This document shows, piece after piece, positions 1 through 9,782 of a stretch of DNA of 64,000 nucleotides. Below the pieces are notes generated by a model. It saw only the letters and a program-made list of their open reading frames with translations. It made no database searches and was not told where the DNA came from. The stretch is from Phocaeicola barnesiae DSM 18169 = JCM 13652. GTDB lineage: Bacteria > Bacteroidota > Bacteroidia > Bacteroidales > Bacteroidaceae. A program made the position numbers and the translations under genes. Position 1 is the stretch's first letter; each line of letters begins with the position of its first letter. The stretch covers positions 186,001 through 250,000 of the forward strand of contig NZ_KB894644.1 of the NCBI RefSeq assembly GCF_000374585.1, given 5' to 3'.

Positions 1-246
1 ACGGTCGGCCAGGGCTTCGATGGCAGAATTGAAGGCTTCGGCAGCCAGTACACTGCCGATGGCAAAAGTGACCGCTATCCATTCGGTGGCTGAAAGTCCG
101 GTCAGACAACCGGCTACGATGACGCAAACCGCGGCGAAGGTATGAATCCAGGCATTGTGTTCGTAGCGTATAAGCAGTCCGATGCCGTGCCATGCATAGC
201 GGAAACTCTTCAGACGTTTTTTCAAGGTGAAACCACTGTTCTTCAT
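1..246 (-). CDS. dgkA: Diacylglycerol/undecaprenol kinase, partial (C-terminus beyond window)
   Basis: The first 82 codons are present, starting at the ATG at 246 and running off the left edge. The protein is a small integral-membrane lipid kinase that phosphorylates diacylglycerol or undecaprenol. The segment EAFNSAIEALADR matches the conserved catalytic region of the DgkA family, preceded by two hydrophobic helices (about residues 35-50 and 54-69) and a basic N-terminus. It lies 16 nt downstream of exodeoxyribonuclease III on the same strand, so it is probably the last visible gene of the operon running down from 3518. Which lipid is the substrate cannot be told from this fragment. Confidence 0.85.
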   Translation of the reverse strand, partial: MKNSGFTLKKRLKSFRYAWHGIGLLIRYEHNAWIHTFAAVCVIVAGCLTGLSATEWIAVTFAIGSVLAAEAFNSAIEALADR

Positions 247-262
247 CGGATAGGAGGGAGGT

Positions 263-1018
263 TTAGAAATGAACCGTAACTTCTACCGGACAATGGTCGG
301 AACCGAAGATTTCTGTGTGGATGCGTGCACCTTCCAGTTGAGGCTTCAGGCGTTCGGAAGCCAGAAAGTAATCGATACGCCATCCGGCATTCTTCTCGCG
401 GGCCTTGAAGCGGTATGACCACCAGGAATAAATGCCTTCCTGGGTTGGATAGAAATGGCGGAAGGTGTCTACGAAGCCGGCATCCAGCAGTTGTTGGAAT
501 TTTCCGCGTTCCTGGTCGGTGAAGCCGGCATTCATCCGGTTGGTCTTCGGGTTCTTCAGGTCAATTTCCTGATGGGCTACGTTCAAGTCGCCGCATACCA
601 GTACTGGCTTTTTCCGGTCCAGTTCCTGCAGGTAGTTGCGGAAATCATCGTCCCAGGTCATGCGGTAGTCCAGGCGTTTCAGGCCGTCCTGTGAGTTGGG
701 GGTATAAACGGTTACCAGATAGAACTGTTCCATTTCCAGGGTGATGACACGTCCTTCGTGGTCGTGTTCATCGATTCCCAGACCGTAGCTTACAGATAGC
801 GGTTGGTGACGTGTGAAGATGGCGGTTCCGGAATATCCTTTCTTTTCGGCATAATTCCAGTAGGATGAGTAGCCGTCGAACGCTAAATCCAGTTGGCCTT
901 CCTGCATCTTAGTTTCCTGCAGGCAGAAAAAATCAGCATCGAGTGACAGAAAAGCGTCGCGGAAGCCTTTGTCGCAGCAGGCGCGCAGTCCGTTCACGTT
1001 CCAAGATATCAGTTTCAT
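263..1018 (-). CDS. xth: Exodeoxyribonuclease III (AP endonuclease)
   Basis: A 251-residue enzyme of the exonuclease III/AP endonuclease family, which cleaves DNA at abasic sites and trims 3' ends in base-excision repair. Family motifs are in order: SWNVNGLR near the N-terminus (Asn), LQETKMQ (metal-binding Glu, about residue 35), YTPNS, GDLNVAH (Asp and Asn, about 144-146) and SDHCPV near the C-terminus (catalytic Asp-His). Length is normal. It sits 26 nt after the PorT-like gene and 16 nt before dgkA on the same strand, so co-transcription is likely although the functions are unrelated. Confidence 0.95.
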   Translation of the reverse strand: MKLISWNVNGLRACCDKGFRDAFLSLDADFFCLQETKMQEGQLDLAFDGYSSYWNYAEKKGYSGTAIFTRHQPLSVSYGLGIDEHDHEGRVITLEMEQFYLVTVYTPNSQDGLKRLDYRMTWDDDFRNYLQELDRKKPVLVCGDLNVAHQEIDLKNPKTNRMNAGFTDQERGKFQQLLDAGFVDTFRHFYPTQEGIYSWWSYRFKAREKNAGWRIDYFLASERLKPQLEGARIHTEIFGSDHCPVEVTVHF

Positions 1019-1044
1019 GTACTATAATTTGTTTTAAGTGGATG

Positions 1045-1728
1045 TTATTTTTTCAAGTCGAACAGGTAGGTCACACGTCCTGCGATGTAAGAGTGTCCGG
1101 AACGTTCGAAATAATCTTTCTTCGAGTTGTTGTAAAAATCGCTCAATCCGTAATAATAACGGGCTTCTATCAGGAAGTGTCCGATACCAGTCCGGATTTC
1201 TACACCTCCTCCGCCTACGATACCATAGTCGAGTTTCCGGTCGGCCATCTTCCCATATTGTTCACCGGTGCGTTCGGAGGCCCAGTTGAAAGTCTCTTTC
1301 TCGTTGAGCAGATAGCCGAACTGTGGTCCCAGGTTGACTATGAATCGCAGTCCGTTTCCTTCATCTTTGCCAAAGGCCAGGTGGGCAAGAATCGGAAGTT
1401 CCAGGTAGTTCATGGCACGGTGATAGGTATCTCCCGTTTCATCTTCGTATACTTCTTTCCATCCACGCTGGGAATAGTTCAGCTCCATCTGAATGCCACA
1501 AATCATGCTGAAATATTTTTCAGAGATATAGCGTGCTGTCAATCCGAAGGACGGGCCTATCTGTTTCCCCTCTCTGATGCGGGGCATGAAACTCACAGAA
1601 CTGATGTTGACTCCACCATTCACGCCGATGGAAAAATTGTGGCGCTCATCCTGTAACTGAGCCATGACAGGTTGTACTGCCAGGCAAAGAAACAGTGTCA
1701 ATCCTAAAAGGAGGTATTTTTTCATCAT
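1045..1728 (-). CDS. PorT-family outer-membrane beta-barrel protein
   Basis: A 227-residue protein with a signal peptide (MMKKYLLLGLTLFLCLAVQPVMA, cleavage before QLQDE). The mature part has alternating hydrophobic/polar strands with many Gly and aromatic residues (for example NFSIGVNGGVNISS, RLDY-type strands and a C-terminal strand ending YLFDLKK). This is the pattern of the PorT-like outer-membrane barrels (PF13568) of Bacteroidota. Its start overlaps the stop of the upstream LysM gene in an ATGA at 1725-1728, implying translational coupling. ATG codons exist at both 1728 and 1725; I chose 1728. A role in secretion, as for true PorT, is not shown. Confidence 0.8.
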   Translation of the reverse strand: MMKKYLLLGLTLFLCLAVQPVMAQLQDERHNFSIGVNGGVNISSVSFMPRIREGKQIGPSFGLTARYISEKYFSMICGIQMELNYSQRGWKEVYEDETGDTYHRAMNYLELPILAHLAFGKDEGNGLRFIVNLGPQFGYLLNEKETFNWASERTGEQYGKMADRKLDYGIVGGGGVEIRTGIGHFLIEARYYYGLSDFYNNSKKDYFERSGHSYIAGRVTYLFDLKK

Positions 1729-3518
1729 TCGAAATCCATTTTTATCAGTTCATAATCTTTGGTGAAGTGAACGAAGAACACTTTCTGGTTGATGAATCCG
1801 CCCCAGTTGTTTACCCGCTGGAACTTGAATCCGGTCTGTATCGGAGTAACTGATATCCGGTCGAGGTTGTCTTCCAGCTTGTTGCCTTGCTGAGCCAGTC
1901 CTTTCAGGAAGAAATAGGCAGTATCATATCCTAACATGCCATATTTGGGATAAGAGTTAGCCATTTCTTTTCCATACCAGTTACGGTAATTCTTGCTGAA
2001 CTGTACGGCAGCAGGGAACAGATTGTTGGTATAGAATGAAGAATAAAAATAGGTATCCAGCTCGTAGAAGTTGGAGAGATATTCCTGTGTATAGGTCTGC
2101 CATTCTGGATAACCGAACAGATGCATCTGAATATTAGGATGACTGCGGCGTACCTGTAATAAGGTCGGGAAAATCTGAGCCAAAGCAGAGTTCTTTCCCG
2201 ATACCGGAATAAAGATACTTTCGGAAAGGGTATCCATGGCTGCTATCAGTTTCTCGGGTGGCGTCTGGGTGTTGATGTTTACCTGACTGTAGGTGAAACG
2301 GTTGTCTTTCAGCTCCTTTTTCAATCCACTGATAAATTCATTCTTATCCTTGTCTCCGTTATTCGTATCGAGGAAAATGACATTCATTCCTTTGAATTTA
2401 CGGATGAAATGTTCATAAGCTTCGGAATACAGATAAGACTGAGGGGTGTTGACCTGATAAATGTTCGGATTATTGAATACCTGATCTACTTTATTGGCAA
2501 ACGGGACAACCAGTCGGATATTGTTTTTGGCGGCATAGTCGGCCAGCAACTTGATATTGGCAGTCCGTACACCTCCGATGATGATATCCATGTTCTTCAG
2601 TTCTCCTTTGTTCAGAATCCCATTGAGTGTAGCTGTGTTTCCTTTGGTGTCATACGTATAAAGGTCTACCGATACGTTCTGTGCTTTCAGTTCGTTAAGA
2701 GCAAGCAGCACTCCTTCATAATATTCGGTCATACGTTGTTGTTCGTCTTTGTTGTCTGTTCCAATCATGAAGGGGAGTAGTATGGCGGCTTTGATCGTAT
2801 GAATGCTTTTCCGTTCGAACTGGCTTTCGCTGAATAGTTCTTCGTTGGTAGGAACTGTTGTAGGAGTAGCCGGTGTCTTTTCCTGTGTTTCGGTTTTCGG
2901 ATAAGGAATAAACAGGAACATTCCTTTTTTCAGTTTCTGTGTACGGAGTTCAGGATTGGCCGCAATCAGTTCCTCTTGGGTGATACCGTATTCCTGGCTG
3001 ATGCTGAAGATGGTTTCTTTCCGCTCTACCTTGTGCATTTCTTTCCAGGTCTGTTTCTTTTTATTCGTAGCCGACTGTTCCGGCGATGACTGTGCTGTCT
3101 CTGTCGTTGTGGAGCCGGCAGGAATAACGATTACCTGACCGATTCTGAAGTTGCTGGCACTCAGTCCGGGATTAGCGGCGCAGATGTCTTTGGCTGAGAC
3201 TTTGTATTTGACGGTCAGCTGGTAAAGGGTTTCACCGGGTTGGATGGTGTGGAAGGACTTGGATCGGTCGGTACCTGCTGTCTTTTGTTTCTGTGGAATC
3301 TTCAGGGTTTGTCCGGTATTGATTTGGGAGTCGCTTCCCGGGTTCAAACGTACAATCTCATCTACCGTAGTGTCATACATGTTGGCGATGGAATAAAGGC
3401 TCTGGCCTTTGGAAACGGTATGTAGGAAATAGCTGTCCGCAGTCTGGGCAGATATTCCTGTATAAAATGAACTTGCCGATAAAATCAGCGAAAGACAAAT
3501 CGTGTGAATGAATTTCAT
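1725..3518 (-). CDS. LysM-domain protein fused to a periplasmic-binding-protein-like domain
   Basis: A 597-residue exported protein (signal peptide ends about residue 24). Three LysM repeats follow at roughly 30-75, 88-136 and 161-208, each with the Gly-(Q/E)-(S/T)-L-Y/F-S/Q-I start and a terminal IPQ/IPA/IPY. They suggest peptidoglycan binding. After a Thr/Pro-rich linker (about 209-235) the remaining 360 residues look like a type 1 periplasmic-binding fold (IKAAILLPFM, EYYEGVLLALNELK, DIIIGGVRTANIKLLADYA, LGYDTAYFFLKGL) as in Leu/Ile/Val-binding or LpoA-like proteins. No transporter genes are adjacent. It is the first gene of the operon with the PorT-like gene, xth and dgkA. By analogy it may be a cell-wall-associated sensor or scaffold, which is inference. 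Confidence 0.75.
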   Translation of the reverse strand: MKFIHTICLSLILSASSFYTGISAQTADSYFLHTVSKGQSLYSIANMYDTTVDEIVRLNPGSDSQINTGQTLKIPQKQKTAGTDRSKSFHTIQPGETLYQLTVKYKVSAKDICAANPGLSASNFRIGQVIVIPAGSTTTETAQSSPEQSATNKKKQTWKEMHKVERKETIFSISQEYGITQEELIAANPELRTQKLKKGMFLFIPYPKTETQEKTPATPTTVPTNEELFSESQFERKSIHTIKAAILLPFMIGTDNKDEQQRMTEYYEGVLLALNELKAQNVSVDLYTYDTKGNTATLNGILNKGELKNMDIIIGGVRTANIKLLADYAAKNNIRLVVPFANKVDQVFNNPNIYQVNTPQSYLYSEAYEHFIRKFKGMNVIFLDTNNGDKDKNEFISGLKKELKDNRFTYSQVNINTQTPPEKLIAAMDTLSESIFIPVSGKNSALAQIFPTLLQVRRSHPNIQMHLFGYPEWQTYTQEYLSNFYELDTYFYSSFYTNNLFPAAVQFSKNYRNWYGKEMANSYPKYGMLGYDTAYFFLKGLAQQGNKLEDNLDRISVTPIQTGFKFQRVNNWGGFINQKVFFVHFTKDYELIKMDFE

Positions 3519-3564
3519 TTTTTATTCTTCCTCTTGGTTGAGTGGCAAAAGTACAAAAAAGCAT

Positions 3565-3572
3565 TATCTTTG
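3565..3572 (+). promoter_or_regulatory. -7 box of the uvrA promoter
   Basis: TATCTTTG fits the Bacteroidota -7 consensus TAnnTTTG, 26 nt before the uvrA start codon. A TTG lies at 3538-3540, slightly farther upstream than the ideal -33 spacing. The intergenic region is divergent with the LysM gene operon. Confidence 0.6.
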
Positions 3573-3597
3573 CAAAATATCAGTGATATATTAAGTT

Positions 3598-6435
3598 ATG
3601 ACAGAAGGAAAAGAAACCATAAACATACAGGGAGCACGTGTCCATAACCTGAAAAACATCGATGTAGAGATACCGCGTGACAGTCTGACGGTCATTACCG
3701 GACTGAGTGGAAGCGGAAAGTCTTCGTTGGCATTCGATACGATTTTTGCAGAGGGACAACGGCGGTATATCGAGACATTCTCGGCCTATGCCCGTAATTT
3801 CCTGGGCGGTATGGAACGTCCCGATGTAGACCAGATAACAGGGTTAAGCCCGGTCATTTCCATCGAGCAGAAAACCACGAATAAGAATCCACGGTCTACA
3901 GTAGGTACTACCACTGAAATTTATGACTACCTGCGTCTGCTTTTTGCCCGTGCCGGAGTGGCTTATTCGTATTTGTCCGGCGAGCGGATGGTGAAGTATA
4001 CCGAAGATAAGATTCTGGAACTGATACATCGGGACTACAAAGGTCACCGTATCTATATCCTGGCTCCACTGGTACGTACCCGAAAGGGACATTACAAGGA
4101 GTTGTTCGAACAGGTACGGAAGAAAGGGTATCTGTATGTGCGGGTGGACGGTGAGATCCGTGAAATCGTACACGGCATGAAGCTGGACCGCTACAAGAAT
4201 CACGACATTGAAGTGGTGATAGACAAGACAGTGGTGACCGAGAAGGAGGAGAAAAGGCTCAAGCAGAGTGTGGCGACAGCTATGACCCAAGGCGATGGCC
4301 TGCTGATGATACTGGATGCGCAGACAGAGAGTGTACGTCATTACAGCAAACGCCTTATGTGTCCGGTAACCGGACTTTCTTACCGTGAACCGGCTCCGCA
4401 TAACTTCTCGTTTAACTCTCCTCAAGGGGCTTGTCCACGCTGCAAGGGATTGGGATATGTCAACCTGATTGATGTGGATAAGGTGATACCGGACCGGTCG
4501 CTATCGGTCTACGAAGGAGCGGTTGCTCCGTTGGGCAAGTATAAGAACTCCATGATATTCTGGCAGATTGATGCTTTGCTGGAGCGGTACGATGCCACCT
4601 TGAAGACTCCTGTAAGCGAGCTGCCGGAAGATGTCATCAACGAAATCCTGTACGGATGTGATGAACGGCTGAAAATCAAGAGCTCGTTAATTCATACGAC
4701 TTCCGATTATTTTGTGACCTACGAAGGCATCGTGAAATATATTCAGCTGATGCAGGAGAAGGATGCTTCGGCAACGGCACAAAAATGGGCGGAACAGTTT
4801 GCCAAGACCGATGTCTGCCCGGAATGTAAAGGGGCGCGTCTGAATAAGGAGGCGCTTCATTTCCGTATACACGATAAGAATATCTATGAACTGGCTTCGA
4901 TGGATATCAGCGAACTGTATGAGTGGTTGCAGCAAGTGGAGCCTCATCTGGAGGAGAAGCAGCGTCTCATCGCAACGGAAATCCTGAAGGAAATCCGTTC
5001 GCGGTTGAAGTTCCTGCTGGATGTGGGGCTGGATTATCTGTCTTTGAACCGTTCTTCAGTCAGTCTGTCGGGGGGGGAAAGCCAGCGTATCCGCCTGGCT
5101 ACTCAGATAGGTTCGCAGCTGGTGAATGTGCTTTACATTCTGGATGAACCCAGCATCGGGTTGCATCAGCGGGACAATATCCGGCTCATCAACTCATTGA
5201 AGGAACTGCGTGATTTGGGTAATACGGTAATCGTGGTGGAACATGACAAGGACATGATGCTGGCCGCTGATTATGTGGTGGATATGGGGCCGAAAGCCGG
5301 CCGGTTGGGAGGAGAAGTGGTCTTCGCCGGAACGCCGGAAGAGATGTTACGGACCCATACGCTGACTTCGCAATACCTGAACGGGGAGATGAAAATTGAG
5401 ATTCCGGCCGAACGCCGTCCGGGTAACGGACATTCACTGTGGTTGAAGGGGGCGAGAGGAAACAACTTGAAAGGAGTGGATGTAGAATTTCCGTTAGGTA
5501 CGTTGATTTGTGTGACTGGAGTTTCCGGTAGTGGAAAATCAACGCTGATAAACGATACACTTCAGCCTATCCTGTCGCAGCATTTCTACCGTTCGCTACA
5601 GGACCCGTTGCCATACGACAGCATCGAGGGGTTGGAATACATCGATAAGGTTGTGAATGTGGACCAGTCTCCGTTGGGGCGTACTCCGCGTTCGAATCCG
5701 GCGACCTATACGGGCGTCTTCTCGGATATCCGGAATCTGTTTGTCGGATTGCCCGAGGCGAAAATCCGGGGTTACAAGCCGGGACGTTTCTCGTTCAATG
5801 TAGCGGGTGGACGCTGTGAAACCTGTGGCGGAAACGGTTACAAGGTGATTGAAATGAATTTTCTGCCGGATGTACTGGTGCCTTGTGAGGTGTGCCACGG
5901 AAAGCGTTACAACCGTGAGACACTGGAAGTGCGCTACAAAGGAAAATCCATTGCCGATGTACTGGATATGACCATCAACCGGGCTGTGGAGTTCTTCGAG
6001 AATGTACCGCAGATTCTGAACAAGATTAAGGTGTTGCAGGAAGTCGGATTGGGATACATCAAACTGGGACAGCCTTCTACGACATTGTCGGGTGGGGAAA
6101 GCCAACGTGTCAAACTGGCTACCGAATTGGCTAAGCGCGATACGGGCAAGACTGTCTATATCCTGGATGAGCCGACCACCGGACTTCATTTTGAAGATAT
6201 CCGGGTCTTGATGAATGTACTGGAACGTCTGGTGGCCAAAGGAAATACGGTTATTGTCATCGAGCATAACCTGGATGTCATCAAGATGGCCGATTACATT
6301 ATCGATATGGGGCCCGAAGGAGGAAAAGGCGGAGGTCGGTTGCTGGCTTGCGGAACTCCGGAACAGGTGGCGCAGTCTACGGAAGGCTATACCCCGAAGT
6401 TTGTCCGCGAAGAACTGGCTCAGTCCGGCAAATGA
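3598..6435 (+). CDS. uvrA: Excinuclease ABC subunit A
   Basis: A 945-residue damage-recognition ATPase of nucleotide excision repair. Two ABC modules are visible: Walker [17 protein letters not shown] (about 33-48) and [13 protein letters not shown] in the second half, each with an LSGGESQR signature and a Walker B ([30 protein letters not shown]). The second zinc-finger module is complete (CETCGGNGY and CEVCHGKRY). In the first module the leading pair reads CPVTG, so one of the four expected cysteines is a Thr, while CPRCKGLG is intact. Length is normal for the family. It precedes the YbaK gene by 46 nt on the same strand. Confidence 0.96.
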   Translation: MTEGKETINIQGARVHNLKNIDVEIPRDSLTVITGLSGSGKSSLAFDTIFAEGQRRYIETFSAYARNFLGGMERPDVDQITGLSPVISIEQKTTNKNPRSTVGTTTEIYDYLRLLFARAGVAYSYLSGERMVKYTEDKILELIHRDYKGHRIYILAPLVRTRKGHYKELFEQVRKKGYLYVRVDGEIREIVHGMKLDRYKNHDIEVVIDKTVVTEKEEKRLKQSVATAMTQGDGLLMILDAQTESVRHYSKRLMCPVTGLSYREPAPHNFSFNSPQGACPRCKGLGYVNLIDVDKVIPDRSLSVYEGAVAPLGKYKNSMIFWQIDALLERYDATLKTPVSELPEDVINEILYGCDERLKIKSSLIHTTSDYFVTYEGIVKYIQLMQEKDASATAQKWAEQFAKTDVCPECKGARLNKEALHFRIHDKNIYELASMDISELYEWLQQVEPHLEEKQRLIATEILKEIRSRLKFLLDVGLDYLSLNRSSVSLSGGESQRIRLATQIGSQLVNVLYILDEPSIGLHQRDNIRLINSLKELRDLGNTVIVVEHDKDMMLAADYVVDMGPKAGRLGGEVVFAGTPEEMLRTHTLTSQYLNGEMKIEIPAERRPGNGHSLWLKGARGNNLKGVDVEFPLGTLICVTGVSGSGKSTLINDTLQPILSQHFYRSLQDPLPYDSIEGLEYIDKVVNVDQSPLGRTPRSNPATYTGVFSDIRNLFVGLPEAKIRGYKPGRFSFNVAGGRCETCGGNGYKVIEMNFLPDVLVPCEVCHGKRYNRETLEVRYKGKSIADVLDMTINRAVEFFENVPQILNKIKVLQEVGLGYIKLGQPSTTLSGGESQRVKLATELAKRDTGKTVYILDEPTTGLHFEDIRVLMNVLERLVAKGNTVIVIEHNLDVIKMADYIIDMGPEGGKGGGRLLACGTPEQVAQSTEGYTPKFVREELAQSGK

Positions 6436-6481
6436 GGGTAAGGTGTCGGAAATTCAACAACAGATAAAGGATAAAAGGATT

Positions 6482-6970
6482 ATGGCAAAAGAAAAGATTG
6501 CGAAGACCAATGCAGCACGGCTGCTGGACAAGGATAAGATAGCATACGAACTGGTTCCGTATGAGGTGGACGAAAATGATTTGAGTTGTGTACATGTGGC
6601 GGCCAGCCTGGGAGAGAATATCGAGCAGGTATTTAAGACGCTGGTCCTGCACGGCGACAAGTCCGGTTATTTTGTCTGTATCATACCGGGCGAACATGAA
6701 GTGGATTTGAAGATGGCATCCAAAGTTTCGGGCAACAAGAAATGTGACCTGATTCCGATGAAGGAACTGCTGCCGTTGACCGGATATATCCGTGGAGGCT
6801 GTTCTCCCATCGGCATGAAGAAACATTTCCCTACTTATATTCATCATACTTGTATGGATTTCCCGTTCATCTATGTCAGTGCCGGTGTGCGGGGACTGCA
6901 GGTCAAATTGGCTCCGGCCGATTTGATTCAGGTAAGCCAGGCTTCGGTCTGTACGTTATTCGGAGAGTAG
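6482..6970 (+). CDS. ybaK: YbaK/EbsC-family Cys-tRNA(Pro)/aminoacyl-tRNA deacylase
   Basis: A 162-residue protein of the YbaK/ProX-like editing family, which hydrolyses mischarged Cys-tRNA(Pro). Conserved features include KTNAARLLDKDKIAYELVPY at the N-terminus, the Lys-containing core (QVFKTLVLHG, KMASKVSGNKKCDL) and the glycine-rich GYIRGGCSPIGMKK motif that lines the active site. The open frame extends 89 codons upstream inside uvrA; the ATG at 6482 gives the family's standard N-terminus, so I chose it. Probably co-transcribed with uvrA and ended by the hairpin at 6994-7043. Confidence 0.93.
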   Translation: MAKEKIAKTNAARLLDKDKIAYELVPYEVDENDLSCVHVAASLGENIEQVFKTLVLHGDKSGYFVCIIPGEHEVDLKMASKVSGNKKCDLIPMKELLPLTGYIRGGCSPIGMKKHFPTYIHHTCMDFPFIYVSAGVRGLQVKLAPADLIQVSQASVCTLFGE

Positions 6971-6993
6971 GAAAAGGGAGTTATCGGTTCATG

Positions 6994-7043
6994 AAAAATC
7001 CGTATCGGGACGCTGGTATACAGGTTTCCGATACGGATTTTTT
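6994..7043. terminator. Bidirectional intrinsic terminator between ybaK and the M48 protease gene
   Basis: An inverted repeat with arms AAAAATCCGTATCGG and CCGATACGGATTTTT is flanked by A-run and T-run, so it can end transcription of the convergent genes on both strands. Confidence 0.85.
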
Positions 7044-7046
7044 GTG

Positions 7047-7835
7047 TCAGTATTTGGCCTTGATTTCTGGCAGGGCCTTCTGGATGTCGCTGATTCGGCG
7101 GCTGTCACTGGGGTGTGTACTCATGAATTCCGGTACACTGCCTTGACCGTTGGCTGCCATCTTCTGCCAGAAAGTGACGGCCTTGTCCGGGTTGTATCCG
7201 GCAATGGTCATCAGTACCAGTCCCATGTAATCGGCTTCCGTCTCGTGTTTGCGGGAGAAGGGGAGTACAACACCGTATTGGGTACCGATGCCGTATACTT
7301 GTCCGGCAACGGTCTGGATGGCGGTACTTTTGTTTTCCAGGCCTTTGCTCAGCAATTGGGCACCGTATTGGGCCAGCAGTTGCTGGCTGATGCGTTCGTT
7401 GCTATGTTTGGCTACGGCATGGGCAATTTCATGTCCCAACACTACAGCCAGTTCATCGTCCGAGGACACCAGTTTCATCAGCCCTTCGTACACCACAATC
7501 TTGCCTCCCGGCATACAGAACGCATTCACTTCGTCATTCTTAACCAGATTGAATTCCCATGCGAAGTTGCTGATTTCGGAGGAAAGTCCGTTCTGCCTCA
7601 GATAAGTTTCGGTGGCTGCCGCAAGTTTTTTCCCTACTCGGGTGACCATGGCCGACTGAGTCGTGGAGGTAGAACGGGTAGCTTCCTGCATGTATTCCTT
7701 GTATTGAGTCAGACTGGAAGACAAAACGTCCTGGTCGGAAACCAGAAGCAGTTGTTGACGCCCGGTCAGGGGAACAGTGCCGCAACCTGCCAGGAAGAGG
7801 AGGACGGCCGTTGAGAGGATTCCAAGTCTTTTCAT
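7047..7835 (-). CDS. M48-family zinc metalloprotease lipoprotein
   Basis: A 262-residue protein with a lipoprotein signal (lipobox LAGC, Cys18). The M48 zinc motif HEIAH is at about 135-139 (GHEIAHAVAKH), and the third-ligand Glu is in HETEADYMG near residue 200. C-terminal SVPEFMSTHPSDSRRI matches the conserved helix of the YcaL/LoiP/BepA-like periplasmic proteases, which degrade or rescue outer-membrane proteins. There are no TPR repeats, so it is the short (LoiP-like) type. It stands alone on the minus strand. Confidence 0.92.
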   Translation of the reverse strand: MKRLGILSTAVLLFLAGCGTVPLTGRQQLLLVSDQDVLSSSLTQYKEYMQEATRSTSTTQSAMVTRVGKKLAAATETYLRQNGLSSEISNFAWEFNLVKNDEVNAFCMPGGKIVVYEGLMKLVSSDDELAVVLGHEIAHAVAKHSNERISQQLLAQYGAQLLSKGLENKSTAIQTVAGQVYGIGTQYGVVLPFSRKHETEADYMGLVLMTIAGYNPDKAVTFWQKMAANGQGSVPEFMSTHPSDSRRISDIQKALPEIKAKY

Positions 7836-8010
7836 AGAAATAAGTGTTTCAGTTCATTGCTATAAATGTACGTTATTTTCGGGTAAGTTGTTCTTTTGTC
7901 TTGATTTTTCTTGCATAGAAACAATCGAGCGTTCCGATTTCTTTCCGGTTTCGGCTTATTTTAGATTTGTTATATGATTTTTAATGCAGTGCCAGTCGGT
8001 ATAAACGAAA

Positions 8011-8040
8011 ACATGCATGACCGTTTCCAGTCATGCATGT
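8011..8040 (-). terminator. Terminator hairpin of the dnaN-to-TPR operon
   Basis: Perfect 11-bp inverted repeat ACATGCATGAC/GTCATGCATGT with an 8-nt loop lies 24 nt past the TPR gene. Read on the minus strand it is followed by TTTTCGTTT, as for a minus-strand terminator. Confidence 0.65.
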
Positions 8041-8064
8041 ATTGAGAATGAAGAATGTTGTTGC

Positions 8065-9762
8065 TTATTTGCTGTATTTCTGAATCAGGCTTTCGGCTAC
8101 GGTATCTCCCAGTTCCTTCGCCTTCTGAAGATTTGCCAGTCCTTCCTTTTTCTTGTTCTGTTGAACCTGGCAATAGCCTAGCATACGGTAGGCGGCAGCA
8201 CTCTGGCTATCCAGCGTGAGGGCTTGTTGGAGTGCTTTGATGGCTTCGTCTATCTGATTGACACGCATGTGGACACCTCCTTTTTCCACCCAATATTCCA
8301 CGTTCTTCGGTTCCAGTTCCACAGCTTTGTTGATGTCATTGATAGCTTGCTGGTACATGCGCCCCTGTACTTCAGACTGTTCGCGGATATAATAGAACTC
8401 GGCATTGACCTGTCCCAGCATGGCATCATAAAAAGCGGTATAGTCGGTTACGGCTTCGCGGTGTTTTCCGGCTGCAGCCTTGAAACGTCCACGTTCAAAC
8501 AGGAAAGCAGCCGCTTCCTGACCGTAAGGCTGGTTGTATTTGGCTACGGCACTATCCATCAGGGCGATGATTTCTCCATAGTTTGGCTCCGGCATCAGCT
8601 CCTTGGCTTTGGCCGCAGAGTAATAGCTGGCAGCCGAGCCCACCGGTGTGCGGCTTAGGGCTTCATAACTGGCAGCTGCTTCGGCATATTTCTGCTGGGC
8701 AAAATAAATGTCTCCCTGTACCTGATAGTAGAGTCCCTGTGCATCCGAAGCGAGTGCCTGGTTGATCTCTTCCAAGGCTTTGTCCAGGTTCCAGTTGCTG
8801 TAACCCTGTTTGTCGCCTAAGCCAATGTTGTAGTTGTATAACAGTTTGGCAAAGTTATAATGAGCTTCTGCCTGGTTTTCGGATACTTCAAACATGCGTT
8901 TGATATCTTCTTCGGCCAACGGGGCTTTCGAAGCGTCTTCGGTGCCCAGGTAAAAAGTAGCCCGGCGCAGGTAACCTTCCGCATTGTTCGGGTACTGGCT
9001 GATGAAATCATTCAGCAGTGCCAGGTATTCTTCGGGTGTCTTTTGGGTAGAGGAAACATACAGGTAGACCAGTGCTTGGGATTCATCGGCTGGAAGTCCT
9101 TTCTTGATGCCGATACTGTTCAAGGTATAGTCGTTTCCGGAGAGCGCGTTGATGCTCAATCCCTGAGCGTAGCCGATTCCGATGGCATAACTTTCCTTGC
9201 TTTCCGCATCCGCATTCTTCTGGATGAGCCCGATGACTTCGCCGTTACCGTTCATGACCGGACAACTGACCGTCTTTTCGGTGGTCTGCATGTTCAGGGT
9301 GTAGTAGAACGAGTTATCGATGGTATCTACCCGGGCTACGGTACCGTTCTGTCCGGTAGCGGCTTTCTGGGTGGAATACGGAAGCAGGTAAACGGTTTCG
9401 CCTACCTTTGCTCCTTGTGAGGCAGGTTGAAGGGCTTCCGTCTTCTTGTCGACGGTAGTCTGGAATTTGATGACATCGTACATGTCGTTGGCTCCCAAAA
9501 TGGAAGTGACGGGCAGTTCTTTACCGTCGGCAGTGACTATCACCGCATGGTCGGCTCCCTTGAAGAGGGAATAGTCGGATACGGCGGTTCCGTCGGTGTT
9601 GATATAGAATCCGTTTCCGGTATTCAGAATCTTGTTGTCTGCGCTGTATGTAATGACAGAAAATACGGATTTTTTGGCTTTACCGGCCCATTTGGGTAAC
9701 TCCTGGGCCATACCAACCTGGAGAGCAAATCCGCAAGCGAGTAATAAAATGGTTCGTTTCAT
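8065..9762 (-). CDS. TPR-repeat protein with a degenerate trypsin-like domain
   Basis: A 565-residue exported protein (signal peptide to about residue 19, VGMAQ). Residues 25-200 have the trypsin/DegP-like fold pattern (SVFSVITYS, GNGFYINTDGTAVSDYSLFKGA, VIKFQ, GNGEVIGLI). The catalytic His position reads Ser (SDYSLFKGA rather than TNxHVV), and the GNSGGP serine motif reads SCPVMNGNG, so it should not be proteolytic. From about 265 to the end are repeated TPR units (for example EAHYNFAKLLYNYN, EYWVEKGGVHMRVNQIDEAI, AAYRMLGYCQVQQ). Probably a periplasmic scaffold. It is the last gene of the dnaN operon, 20 nt after rlmB. Confidence 0.8.
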   Translation of the reverse strand: MKRTILLLACGFALQVGMAQELPKWAGKAKKSVFSVITYSADNKILNTGNGFYINTDGTAVSDYSLFKGADHAVIVTADGKELPVTSILGANDMYDVIKFQTTVDKKTEALQPASQGAKVGETVYLLPYSTQKAATGQNGTVARVDTIDNSFYYTLNMQTTEKTVSCPVMNGNGEVIGLIQKNADAESKESYAIGIGYAQGLSINALSGNDYTLNSIGIKKGLPADESQALVYLYVSSTQKTPEEYLALLNDFISQYPNNAEGYLRRATFYLGTEDASKAPLAEEDIKRMFEVSENQAEAHYNFAKLLYNYNIGLGDKQGYSNWNLDKALEEINQALASDAQGLYYQVQGDIYFAQQKYAEAAASYEALSRTPVGSAASYYSAAKAKELMPEPNYGEIIALMDSAVAKYNQPYGQEAAAFLFERGRFKAAAGKHREAVTDYTAFYDAMLGQVNAEFYYIREQSEVQGRMYQQAINDINKAVELEPKNVEYWVEKGGVHMRVNQIDEAIKALQQALTLDSQSAAAYRMLGYCQVQQNKKKEGLANLQKAKELGDTVAESLIQKYSK

Positions 9763-9782
9763 AGGAGTTCGTTGGTGTTGGG

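Noticed and set aside
6215-6481. Upstream extension of the YbaK frame
   Set aside because: It overlaps uvrA and ATG 6482 gives the canonical family N-terminus.
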